A stretch of 10,948 nucleotides of DNA from Synechococcus sp. PL34863bin_39 (lineage in GTDB: Bacteria > Cyanobacteriota > Cyanobacteriia > PCC-6307 > Cyanobiaceae). The stretch spans positions 1-10,948 of the forward strand of contig WTHL01000015.1 of the NCBI GenBank assembly GCA_011523155.1, in the 5' to 3' direction. Positions 1 to 5,966 of this stretch are shown here, in pieces. Position 1 is the stretch's first letter. Each line of letters opens with the position of its first letter. A model generated the notes under the pieces. The model was not told the origin of the DNA and did no database searches. It saw nothing but the letters and a program-made list of their open reading frames with translations. The position numbers and the translations under genes are program-made.

Positions 1-872
1 CCCAGGGAGAGTCCGAGCCTCAGTGGACAGCGCTCAGCAATCGGTGCCAATCGGGCCGTGGCCGAGACCAGTGATCTGTTGAAGCATCCACCGACGAGGC
101 CCCCTGCAATCCCGATTGGCAAGGCCAGCATCAACTGTTCCGCCTCGGGAGTCATCACGTTGATCACGCCGAGGCCGAAGATCGGCTCACCTCCAAGGTT
201 GCTGAAACCTGCAGCAGCAACACTGATCACAAGGGCTGGCCACAGCATGGTGATGCTGTAATCCGTGGTGAGCTCCTCGAGCATGAACACCGCTCCAAGC
301 AGAGGGGTGTTGAACGCTCCGGCAAGTCCGGCGCCGCCTCCGATGGCGACAAGCTGCCGCTCGTTGAGGCTGGGCAACCAGCGTCCCCAGCGGCGTTGCA
401 TCGCTCTGGCGACAGCGGCACCAACCTGCACGACCGGGCCTTCGCGTCCGAGCGGAAGCATCGCCAGGGTTGCCACTGACCAGAGCGACGCCCTCTGAAC
501 CGTTCCCGCTGCGGACATGGCTTCCGGCATCCGGGATGGATCGTCGAGGGCATTGATGGTGGAGGGAATGCCTGACCCGGATCCCGCCTTCCATCGGCCC
601 TGCTGCAACGTCAGCAGAAGTGGCATCACGACAACGGGCAACAGAGCAACCAGGACACCGCCATGGCTCCATTCACCGGTTCGCGTTGGCAGAAGGGCGA
701 ACAGGTGGTTCTGGAGTCGATCCACAACGTTGAGGGGCCAGCAGGCCAGACCGATCGCGAATCCCACGGCGCTCAGGCCGATGGCATGTCTGATCAGGCC
801 TGCCAATGATGAGGCGCGATGGTCAACAAGCTCAGGGAAGAGATGTTGCTGATGTCTGGCATCTGGGCTCAT
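1..872 (-). CDS. ClC-family chloride channel or Cl-/H+ exchanger (partial, C-terminus outside window)
   Basis: An open frame runs leftward from ATG at 872-870 to the window edge, giving about 290 residues without a stop; the C-terminal half is missing. Three ClC signatures are visible in order: GSGSGIP (residues 97-103, selectivity-filter serine), GREGP (142-146, gating glutamate E144), and GAFNTPLLGAVFMLEE (185-200). By alignment from memory to E. coli ClC-ec1, E200 corresponds to E203, the inner proton glutamate. Having both glutamates favours a proton-coupled exchanger over a passive channel, but the filter tyrosine lies outside the window. Hydrophobic helices occur at about 23-46 and 72-89. 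The ATG overlaps the recJ stop as ATGA, so the gene is probably translated by coupling from a recJ transcript; a GGGG about 7 nt upstream could act as a weak Shine-Dalgarno. In cyanobacteria such proteins would serve ion or pH balance at the plasma or thylakoid membrane; that role is inference. Family call is firm. Confidence 0.93.
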   Translation of the reverse strand, partial: MSPDARHQQHLFPELVDHRASSLAGLIRHAIGLSAVGFAIGLACWPLNVVDRLQNHLFALLPTRTGEWSHGGVLVALLPVVVMPLLLTLQQGRWKAGSGSGIPSTINALDDPSRMPEAMSAAGTVQRASLWSVATLAMLPLGREGPVVQVGAAVARAMQRRWGRWLPSLNERQLVAIGGGAGLAGAFNTPLLGAVFMLEELTTDYSITMLWPALVISVAAAGFSNLGGEPIFGLGVINVMTPEAEQLMLALPIGIAGGLVGGCFNRSLVSATARLAPIAERCPLRLGLSL

Positions 873-2764
873 GGCAGCACCCCGAGGCCGATGGAAGCCT
901 CCGCAATGAGGTCGGACACGTAGGGGTGATTGGCGCGTTTGTCGTCACAGACAAGACGCCCCTGGTCATCGCAGGTCACGATCAAGCGATCGCCTTGCCC
1001 ATTGGTCAGGCGGAACTGATCGGTCGCGATCCGCTCACAGCAGTAGTGCTGCCCGAAGCGGTGTAATTCCATCCGTTCGTAATGGGGGCGAAGTGCCTTG
1101 ATCTCCAGTTGCAGGCGGTCCTCCCCTTGCCAGCGGTTCATTGACAGCGTGAAGGCCACATCGATGCATGTGGCGATGGTTGGCTCACCGCGCCATCGCC
1201 AGGCGATTCCCTCGTGGATCGCATCTCCCTGGCGCAGGCGCAGTTTGAGATGCCCTCCCCGCAGTTGCCGTTGATCAATGACATCGCAAGCTCTCGCCCA
1301 GAAGAGGGGTTTCGGATTCCCGATGCCGTAGGGCTCCAGCTTGAGAAGCGATGACCAGAGTCCGCGATCAATGTCCTCCAGGTGAAGAAGCGCTTCCGGC
1401 TTGAGCACCACACCTTGCAGATGGGAGGCCTGCCAGGTCGTTGCGATGGCAATCAATCTCTGGTGAAGAGACGCCACTTTGTCCGCACGGATCGTGAACC
1501 CACCGGCTGCCGGGTGGCCACCGAACCGTTCCAGATGGTCTGCGCATTGTTCGAGTGCCTGATCCACGGCGAATCCCTCCGGTGCCCGCACGGATGCACG
1601 CATCAACCCATCACCGTCGGCGGCCAGCAGGGCCGCAGGTCGCTGATAGCGCTCCATCAGACGCGCCGCCACGATGCCGATCACGCCATGGTGCCAGTGG
1701 CTTTGCGCCAGGAGAAGAAAGGGCGGCATTGACCTCGGGTCGGTCTCCAGCAGCGCCACAGCTTCGGACTCGATCGCATCACAGAGTTCCCGCCTCTGCC
1801 GGTTCAGCCCGTCACATTGGCGGGCGAGTTCCACGGCAGCTTCTGTGCTGTCTTCGGTGAGCAGGTCGACGACAAGCCGCGGATCTCCGAGGCGCCCGAC
1901 GGCATTGATGCGTGGGGCCAGTTGAAATCCGATGTCGTCAGCCCGTAAGGGGCGGTCTTCCAGGCCACTCAATTGCTGCAAAGCCTTCAATCCGGCGCAA
2001 CGAGTCCGATGAAGCGTTGACAGTCCCTCCTTCAACCAGGCCCTGTTGGCGCCCGTCAGGGGTGCCATGTCAGCGATGGTTCCAATGCAGAACAGATCTC
2101 GGGCATTGTTCAGCGCCTGGGGTTGATGGAGCGCCTCTGCCAGAGAGCGGGCCAGCACATAGGCGAGGCCGACACCTGCCAGGCCCCGATAGGGAGAGTC
2201 CTGGGGGGTCGTGGCTGGATGCACCAGGGCAAGGGCATCCGGAGGGGGCGTCGGGATGGTGTGGTGATCCGTGATGATCACTTCAACCCCCAGGGCCCTG
2301 GCCCGCTCCAATGCCTCCGTTGCTGCGACGCCGTTGTCGACGGTGACAAGAAGATTCACACCGTCGTCTGCGAGCGTTTCGACCATCCCTGGGTTCAGTC
2401 CATAACCGTCGTCCATGCGACTTGGGATGGCAGCTACGGGCCTGGCTCCCAGAGGACGCAGGGCTCGAAGCAACAGGGCTGTGCTGGTCATGCCATCGGC
2501 GTCATAGTCCCCGCAGATGGCAACGCGTTCGTTGTTCGTGCAGGCTTGTTGAAGTCGAGTGACCGCGTTGGCGAGATCTGGAAAATGGTCGCTTGCGTCA
2601 GGGAGCTCCTGAGGATCAAGCCAGGCGAGCACCTGAGCTGCGTCGGTGGATCCCCGTCGCGCCAGGACGGCGCGTAAGGGCAAGGGCAGTGGCACGGTCT
2701 CGAGGGGATTTCGGCCCGATGGCGACGGCAGTTGCCAGAGCTGAGGCACATCGCCGGAGGACAC
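869..2764 (-). CDS. recJ: Single-stranded-DNA-specific 5'-3' exonuclease RecJ
   Basis: 631 residues, a little above the length of E. coli RecJ (577). DHH phosphoesterase motifs occur in order: DYDADG (86-91), VDNG (142-145), DHH (166-168) and GTIADMAPL (228-236); their aspartates and histidines bind the two catalytic metal ions. RINAVGRLGDP (285-295) follows. The DHHA1 half shows HWHHGVIGIVA (356-366) and the GGHPAAGG substrate-binding loop (415-422). The region after about 450 fits the OB fold that grips single-stranded DNA. RecJ degrades ssDNA 5' to 3' in RecF-pathway recombination, mismatch repair and base-excision repair in the cytoplasm. The start is a GTG at 2764; an in-frame TAG lies a few codons upstream and I see no ATG near the conserved N-terminus, nor a clear Shine-Dalgarno. 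GTG at 2749 is an alternative start. The gene leads a probable two-gene unit with the ClC gene, which it overlaps by 4 bp. All key residues are present. Confidence 0.96.
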   Translation of the reverse strand: MSSGDVPQLWQLPSPSGRNPLETVPLPLPLRAVLARRGSTDAAQVLAWLDPQELPDASDHFPDLANAVTRLQQACTNNERVAICGDYDADGMTSTALLLRALRPLGARPVAAIPSRMDDGYGLNPGMVETLADDGVNLLVTVDNGVAATEALERARALGVEVIITDHHTIPTPPPDALALVHPATTPQDSPYRGLAGVGLAYVLARSLAEALHQPQALNNARDLFCIGTIADMAPLTGANRAWLKEGLSTLHRTRCAGLKALQQLSGLEDRPLRADDIGFQLAPRINAVGRLGDPRLVVDLLTEDSTEAAVELARQCDGLNRQRRELCDAIESEAVALLETDPRSMPPFLLLAQSHWHHGVIGIVAARLMERYQRPAALLAADGDGLMRASVRAPEGFAVDQALEQCADHLERFGGHPAAGGFTIRADKVASLHQRLIAIATTWQASHLQGVVLKPEALLHLEDIDRGLWSSLLKLEPYGIGNPKPLFWARACDVIDQRQLRGGHLKLRLRQGDAIHEGIAWRWRGEPTIATCIDVAFTLSMNRWQGEDRLQLEIKALRPHYERMELHRFGQHYCCERIATDQFRLTNGQGDRLIVTCDDQGRLVCDDKRANHPYVSDLIAEASIGLGVLP

Positions 2765-2969
2765 AAACAGAGGCCATTGCTAGCCGCATTGTGGTTGCTG
2801 AACCCACCGGGAATGCTCCTGCGATTGCAACCGTTGATAGTTGGCTCCACAAACTGTGCTGATCTCAGGCGTGTGAGCGAAGGAGAGATCGCTGTCATTG
2901 GCCTCCGATCGGTGTCTTGTCGACGGAATCTGGATGGCTACACATGGAGTGCTGGCTCCAGGACATGCG
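2765..2969. other. Divergent intergenic spacer between recJ and the small membrane protein gene
   Basis: About 205 bp separate the two divergent starts, so promoters for both should lie here. I find no strong -35/-10 pair. A weak candidate for the plus-strand gene starts at TTGATA (2836-2841) but has no good -10 behind it. A weak candidate for recJ is a minus-strand TTGTGG followed 17 nt later by TGCAAT. No convincing short gene, hairpin terminator or repeat was seen. Confidence 0.4.
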
Positions 2970-3284
2970 ATGGAACGATCAGGACATTCGGGGTTGGGAA
3001 TCGCATCGTTTGGCGTTTCTCTCTTTGGCCTGTTTCTGCTCCTGATCTGGTTTGTTCTGGCTGCTCTTGATGCTCCAGACACCGTGGTTGGACTGGCTGT
3101 CCTGCTGCAGGTCATGGTGAGCTTCGTTGGTGCTGCGATCGGCGTTACCCCCCTTTTTTCCCAGGTCAAGGTTCGAACCTTTGCCATCCTCGGCGTGATG
3201 TTCGGTATGGGCGGCTTTGTGATCGGTGTCGCTCTGATCGGTCTCGGACTCTGGGCCCTGTCCTCTGGATTGGTGTCTCCCTAG
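2970..3284 (+). CDS. Small hydrophobic membrane protein of unknown function
   Basis: 104 residues from ATG 2970. That start is preferred because AGGA at 2960-2963 sits 6 nt upstream and because the protein then opens MERSGHSGLGIASFG; short membrane proteins beginning with an HSGLGIAS-like stretch are common in bacteria. In-frame ATG 2934 (116 aa) or TTG 2898 (128 aa) are alternatives. Three hydrophobic segments are visible, at about residues 11-33, 38-64 and 70-100. They are rich in Gly, Val, Leu and Phe, with a short basic stretch (KVR) between the second and third. There is no signal peptide cleavage motif, catalytic motif or cysteine pair. It ends 7 bp before the end of the facing Yfr1-like RNA, so any readthrough transcript would be antisense to that RNA. 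I cannot assign a function. Confidence 0.7.
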   Translation: MERSGHSGLGIASFGVSLFGLFLLLIWFVLAALDAPDTVVGLAVLLQVMVSFVGAAIGVTPLFSQVKVRTFAILGVMFGMGGFVIGVALIGLGLWALSSGLVSP

Positions 3285-3291
3285 GTCAAAC

Positions 3292-3324
3292 AAAAAAATC
3301 CCCCTCCCAGAACTTGAGAGGGGG
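3292..3324 (-). terminator. Intrinsic terminator forming the 3' end of the Yfr1-like RNA
   Basis: On the minus strand a perfect 7-bp G/C-rich stem (arms at 3318-3324 and 3300-3306, 11-nt loop) is followed by A and then seven T at 3298-3292. On the plus strand no T-run follows the stem, so it should not efficiently stop transcription from the membrane protein gene. It is therefore assigned to the minus-strand RNA. Confidence 0.85.
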
Positions 3325-3357
3325 CAATTGTGAGGAGCCTTGGCTAACTCCAAGTTC
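3292..3357 (-). ncRNA. yfr1: Candidate Yfr1 small regulatory RNA
   Basis: Read on the minus strand, three elements follow each other. First is a 5' hairpin CUUGG-AGUUAG-CCAAG (3354-3339). Then comes an unpaired stretch GCUCCUCACAAUUG (3338-3325). Last is a 7-bp stem CCCCCUC/GAGGGGG (3324-3318 with 3306-3300) followed by A and seven U (3298-3292). Cyanobacterial Yfr1 is a 54-65 nt RNA of two stem-loops flanking an unpaired ACUCCUCACAC element; here 9 of those 11 bases match. The element is complementary to Shine-Dalgarno-like GUGAGGAG sequences, and Prochlorococcus Yfr1 is reported to repress outer-membrane porin mRNAs by base pairing. The 5' end at 3357 is inferred from a GATAAC -10-like hexamer (3369-3364). 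Structure plus motif make this a strong candidate, but the two mismatches leave room for a different anti-Shine-Dalgarno RNA. Confidence 0.72.
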
Positions 3358-3369
3358 ATAGTAGTTATC
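3358..3369 (-). promoter_or_regulatory. Possible -10 region of the Yfr1-like RNA
   Basis: On the minus strand GATAAC (3369-3364) and the overlapping TACTAT (3363-3358) each match 4 of 6 bases of TATAAT. The first would place the RNA start at about 3357, just before the 5' hairpin. No TTGACA-like -35 is visible at the usual distance; weak -35 boxes are common in marine picocyanobacteria. Confidence 0.35.
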
Positions 3370-3673
3370 CCGTATGAGCCTCCGCTCCTTCCCGGGTCTT
3401 GATCCGTTCGAATCGAAACATCATCAGGTGCCTGTTCTTGGAGACAGGTATACAAATGTGGCTGGGAACGCTGCTTCCGTCTGTGTTTTCAGGATTTGAT
3501 GACTCAACAGGTAAGACCTCCTTGGTCAGCCTGAGACCAACGTTCCGACTGATCTGGTTCGTCCAGCATTGAAATCATGACGTCCGGCACAGTGTGGGAT
3601 TGCTGGCTCATCGGGCTTGTGGCGTTTGCCAAGATTGCGAAGGCGGCAGACTTGGGGCTGCGTCCGCTCCGTT
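3370..3673. other. Spacer upstream of cbbY with small inverted repeats and no supported gene
   Basis: About 300 bp with no convincing protein gene. It contains a hairpin CCTGT/ACAGG at 3431-3448. A cluster of overlapping inverted repeats lies at 3509-3540: AGGT/ACCT, GACC/GGTC and TTGGTC/GACCAA. An odd palindrome TTCGA-A-TCGAA lies near 3408-3416. A 37-codon ATG frame at 3577-3690 runs into cbbY in another frame and is not supported by a Shine-Dalgarno. The promoter for the cbbY-ycf20-glyK cluster should be here, but I see no clear -35/-10 pair. Confidence 0.4.
3522..3540 (+). repeat. Inverted repeat TTGGTC-(7)-GACCAA upstream of cbbY
   Basis: TTGGTC (3522-3527) and GACCAA (3535-3540) form a perfect 6-bp stem with loop AGCCTGA. 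An upstream GACC (3515-3518) could pair with the same GGTC instead, so two exclusive hairpins are possible. No U-tract follows on either strand, which makes a simple terminator unlikely. A protein operator or a leader structure are possible roles. Confidence 0.45.
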
Positions 3674-4438
3674 TTGCATCAAGCGTCTGAACTCCAGGCC
3701 GTGTTCTGGGATGTGGATGGAACGCTCGCCGATACGGAGATGGATGGTCATCGACCGGCCTTCAATCTCGCGTTTCAGGAGGTGGGTCTGGACTGGTGCT
3801 GGAATCCGGATCTCTACAGACGGTTGCTCTCAATCCCTGGTGGCACCCAGCGCGTTCTGCATTACGCCAGAGAGGTTGGTGCTCAGGTTGGCCAATCACA
3901 GTTGCAGCACCTGAAGCGTGTGAAGCAGTCGCATTACCTCGACCTGGTGCGTTCACGTGCGGTGTCACTGCGACCTGGTGTGCTCCGACTGATCAATGAA
4001 CTCCGATGCCACGGCATTCCGCAGTGGATCGTCACCAGCAGCGGCAGAGCGTCTGTGGACGCGCTGCTGGAGACCTTCTTCCCTGCGGATCCCACACCCT
4101 TCGCTGGCGTGGTCAGCTCCGATGATGTGTCGCGTCACAAACCCCATCCAGCCCCCTATCGCTGTGCGTTGGAGCTCAGTGGAGTTTTGCCTGAGTCAGG
4201 GCTCGCGATTGAGGATTCCGCTGCAGGATTGCGTGCTGCCACCGCATCCTCTCTTTCCTGTCTTTTGACTCCATCCCCCTGGGATCAGGACGTCAGCGTT
4301 CTGTTTGACCGGGCGTGCGCCGTGGTCAGCCACCTTGGAGAGCCTTCCCATCGTCTGGATCTGATGTCAGGGCCGACTTGTCCAGAGGGGATGATCACGC
4401 TGGAGTATCTCCAGAGCCTTTTGGAGAACGATGCTTGA
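3674..4438 (+). CDS. cbbY: CbbY-type HAD phosphatase (probable xylulose-1,5-bisphosphate phosphatase)
   Basis: 254 residues from TTG 3674. The HAD motifs are complete: DVDGT (13-17, nucleophile D13 and acid/base D15), TSS (121-123), K156 in RHKPHP, and EDSAAG (180-185, metal ligands). The stretches ADTEMDGHRPAFNLAF and LYRRLLSIPGG, with LRPGVLRL later, closely follow the plant and proteobacterial CbbY subfamily rather than generic phosphoglycolate phosphatases. Characterised CbbY dephosphorylates xylulose-1,5-bisphosphate, a Rubisco misfire product that inhibits the enzyme, to xylulose-5-phosphate in the Calvin cycle. No ATG lies between the upstream in-frame stop (3578-3580) and the first motif; TTG codons at 3617, 3626, 3635 and 3674 are the options. 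3674 is chosen because it leaves a short N-terminus, as is usual in the family, but no Shine-Dalgarno supports any of them. First gene of a tight cluster with ycf20 and glyK; its TGA shares a base with the next ATG. Subfamily call good, start uncertain. Confidence 0.85.
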   Translation: MHQASELQAVFWDVDGTLADTEMDGHRPAFNLAFQEVGLDWCWNPDLYRRLLSIPGGTQRVLHYAREVGAQVGQSQLQHLKRVKQSHYLDLVRSRAVSLRPGVLRLINELRCHGIPQWIVTSSGRASVDALLETFFPADPTPFAGVVSSDDVSRHKPHPAPYRCALELSGVLPESGLAIEDSAAGLRAATASSLSCLLTPSPWDQDVSVLFDRACAVVSHLGEPSHRLDLMSGPTCPEGMITLEYLQSLLENDA

Positions 4439-4773
4439 TGGTGGTTCAGCTCACCCGGTATGAGCGCGTCCAGCGTCAGTTGGCCCGACAGCTGCAACCA
4501 GCGCTGGTGGATCCGTGGAAACGCCGAAGCCTGGCTGCCCTGGCTTTGCTGTTCGGTTTTTTTCTCGGCAGCAACCTCACGACTTACTACCTCGAGCAGA
4601 TCGGTCAGCGCCCTTTGGTGGTTCTGGCTCTTGTGCTGCTGATCGAGATCACGGTTCGGTTGAGAACCCGGGTGTCGAAGGAGCCCTGGCCCCTTGCATG
4701 GGTCCTCCTCGACAATCTGCGCATCGGCGTGCTTTACGCCGTTGTGCTTGAGGCCTTCAAACTGGGTTCTTGA
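4438..4773 (+). CDS. ycf20: Ycf20-like DUF565 membrane protein
   Basis: 111 residues. The core PWKRRSLAALALLFGFFLG (26-44), followed by a second hydrophobic segment ending in IEITVRL, resembles the DUF565/Ycf20 family of cyanobacteria and plastids. Hydrophobic segments are at about 32-45, 59-72 and 86-104, suggesting two or three membrane spans. The start ATG at 4438 is fixed by the TGATG overlap with cbbY, which implies translational coupling; upstream in-frame codons back to 4315 lie inside cbbY and are ignored. The biochemical role is unknown. A Chlamydomonas Ycf20 homologue (NPQ7) has been linked to non-photochemical quenching, but marine Synechococcus uses other quenching systems, so that function cannot simply be transferred. 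Its place between two Rubisco-related metabolite genes hints at a photosynthesis-related job, by inference only. Confidence 0.85.
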   Translation: MVVQLTRYERVQRQLARQLQPALVDPWKRRSLAALALLFGFFLGSNLTTYYLEQIGQRPLVVLALVLLIEITVRLRTRVSKEPWPLAWVLLDNLRIGVLYAVVLEAFKLGS

Positions 4774-4782
4774 ATCGGTCCT

Positions 4783-5697
4783 ATGGACTTTTGTCTTGAT
4801 GACATTCCTGGCCATGCATCGCTGTTGAAGCGTCTCGGCTGGAGTTCTTCACAACGCTGGTACGACACGTGGATGGCCCGGGGGGGATCAGGATTGGCTG
4901 CATCCGCATGGCCCTGTGAGGTGGCTGATGACTGGCTTTGGGGAGTGGCATTTCCTCTGCTGACGGCCGTTGAAGCCGCAACCCGTCAACCTGAACGCCA
5001 ATTGATGGCCTTGAGCGGATTGCCTGGCTGCGGCAAGACCAGTCTTGCCAACTGGATCCAGGCTGCGGCTGTGGATCTTGATCTCTCCGTTGCGGTGATC
5101 TCACTGGATGATTTCTACTGGCCGGCTGAAGTGATGGCTCAGGCCATGGAGGGAAATCCATGGAATGTGCCCCGGGCCCTCCCAGGCAGCCATGACCTCA
5201 GCCTCATCGCCGAAAGCCTCTCCCATTGGAGGAGAGCAGGGGTGTTGCAAGCGCCACGATTCGACAAGGCTCTCCGCAACGGCGCTGGTGACCGGAGTGG
5301 CTGGACCCATCACCAGGCCGACGTCCTTGTCTTCGAAGGATGGTTTCTGGGAGCGTCGTCGGAGGCCGGAGCCGCATCAGATCCAGCTCTGACCCACGCT
5401 GAGCAGTCGTACCGCCAGCAAGTGATGGTGGCACTGAAGCTGTACGAACCACTCTGGACCTGTTTTGACCAGCTCTGGCATCTCAGAGCGCCTGCGGTGA
5501 CGGCATCCCGACTGTGGAAAGTTCAGCAAGAAACACGAATGTTCGAGTTCACCGGTGTGCGTCTTGGGACCGCTGCACTGAACAACTTCATACGCATGAT
5601 CGAAACCGCACTTCCGCAGGAAGCGCTCCAGTCGATCGGTCATGCAGATGTTGTGATCGAGCTCACGGACGATCGCGCTGTCCGTGAGCTCCGCTGA
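4783..5697 (+). CDS. glyK: D-glycerate 3-kinase (GLYK type)
   Basis: 304 residues. A P-loop GLPGCGKTS occurs at 79-87, followed by the family block SLDDFYW (107-113), PWNVPRALPGSHD (126-138), PRFDKALRNGAGDR (158-171) and FEGWFLG (184-190). This is the plant/cyanobacterial GLYK fold, related to phosphoribulokinase and uridine kinase and unlike the bacterial GarK/GckA kinases. The enzyme phosphorylates D-glycerate with ATP to 3-phosphoglycerate, the last step of photorespiration, and returns carbon to the Calvin cycle. The ATG at 4783 is 9 nt after the ycf20 stop; no good Shine-Dalgarno is visible, so translation may depend on the upstream gene. Residues 1-75, before the P-loop, match nothing I can name. 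The last codons are built on a perfect 12-bp inverted repeat (5659-5691). The gene converges on rpmF with a 5-bp gap. Confidence 0.93.
   Translation: MDFCLDDIPGHASLLKRLGWSSSQRWYDTWMARGGSGLAASAWPCEVADDWLWGVAFPLLTAVEAATRQPERQLMALSGLPGCGKTSLANWIQAAAVDLDLSVAVISLDDFYWPAEVMAQAMEGNPWNVPRALPGSHDLSLIAESLSHWRRAGVLQAPRFDKALRNGAGDRSGWTHHQADVLVFEGWFLGASSEAGAASDPALTHAEQSYRQQVMVALKLYEPLWTCFDQLWHLRAPAVTASRLWKVQQETRMFEFTGVRLGTAALNNFIRMIETALPQEALQSIGHADVVIELTDDRAVRELR
5659..5691. terminator. Perfect 12-bp hairpin inside the 3' end of glyK, possible bidirectional terminator
   Basis: GAGCTCACGGAC (5659-5670) and GTCCGTGAGCTC (5680-5691) are perfectly complementary around a 9-nt loop. The hairpin lies within the last codons of glyK and just downstream of the rpmF stop on the other strand. 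No T-run follows in either direction. It may end or stabilise both converging mRNAs, which matters because cyanobacteria lack Rho. The structure is certain; its role as a terminator is inferred. Confidence 0.5.
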
Positions 5698-5707
5698 CCG
5701 TGTCAGC
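5693..5707. repeat. 6-bp palindrome containing both convergent stop codons
   Basis: GCTGAC (5693-5698), loop CGT and GTCAGC (5702-5707) form a perfect stem. The left arm contains the glyK TGA (5695-5697) and the right arm contains the rpmF stop (5705-5703 on the minus strand). Together with the adjacent 12-bp hairpin it fills the whole convergent junction. Confidence 0.55.
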
Positions 5708-5879
5708 TCTCGGTGTCTTCAGCTTCGGCAACGGGGTAGACAAAGCCCTGGGCGCGACCGCTCAGCACGGATTTGCCAATGGACATGGCCTTCTGGGCAG
5801 CGGTGGCCGCTTTGGCTTTCCACACGGCATGGCGCTGGTTGCGCTTGCTCTTGGAGGTTTTCTTCTTAGGTACAGCCAT
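5703..5879 (-). CDS. rpmF: 50S ribosomal protein L32
   Basis: 58 residues, the expected size for L32. It opens with [20 protein letters not shown], the conserved lysine/arginine-rich L32 N-terminus. The basic middle ([20 protein letters not shown]) and the acidic tail ending AEAEDTES resemble cyanobacterial L32. The zinc-binding cysteines found in some bacterial L32 are absent, as in other cyanobacteria. L32 is a structural protein of the large ribosomal subunit. The ATG at 5879-5877 is unambiguous although no Shine-Dalgarno is visible. The gene stands alone on this strand: convergent with glyK (5-bp gap) and divergent from ftsH, so it should have its own promoter in the 87-bp spacer. Confidence 0.96.
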   Translation of the reverse strand: MAVPKKKTSKSKRNQRHAVWKAKAATAAQKAMSIGKSVLSGRAQGFVYPVAEAEDTES

Positions 5880-5905
5880 TGCCGGCGGGTTTCTGCCAAA
5901 CAGCG

Positions 5906-5935
5906 ATCATCTCTTGTGAAGAGTCCCCTCGTCAA
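5906..5935 (-). promoter_or_regulatory. Candidate promoter of rpmF
   Basis: On the minus strand TTGACG (5935-5930, 5 of 6 to TTGACA) is followed after 18 nt by GATGAT (5911-5906, 4 of 6 to TATAAT). This would start an mRNA near 5899 with a leader of about 20 nt before the rpmF ATG. No equally good promoter for ftsH was found on the plus strand of this spacer. Confidence 0.4.
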
Positions 5936-5966
5936 ATCGCTAGGCTTTCGAGAACGCTGATCTGCT

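Noticed and set aside
187..672. 161-codon minus-strand frame overlapping the ClC gene
   Set aside because: It is out of frame with the ClC reading, which shows GSGIP, GREGP and the EE motif; the other frame is Arg/Ser/Cys-rich noise.
1382..2677. Several plus-strand frames of 100-184 codons opposite recJ
   Set aside because: recJ carries every family motif in order across this region; the opposite frames have no motif, no sensible start and arise from codon bias.
3400..3425. tRNA T-loop-like TTCGAAT
   Set aside because: The flanking five bases on each side (ATCCG and CGAAA) do not pair, and there is no acceptor stem, D-arm or anticodon arm around it.
3431..3448. Hairpin CCTGT-(8)-ACAGG
   Set aside because: Only 5 bp plus wobble pairs, no U-tract on either strand, and no nearby gene end that needs a terminator; kept only as part of the spacer description.
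2979..3455. 158-codon minus-strand frame opposite the small membrane protein and across the Yfr1-like RNA
   Set aside because: Its product is a polar, low-complexity reading of the antisense strand, it runs through a terminator stem, and it has no recognisable domain.
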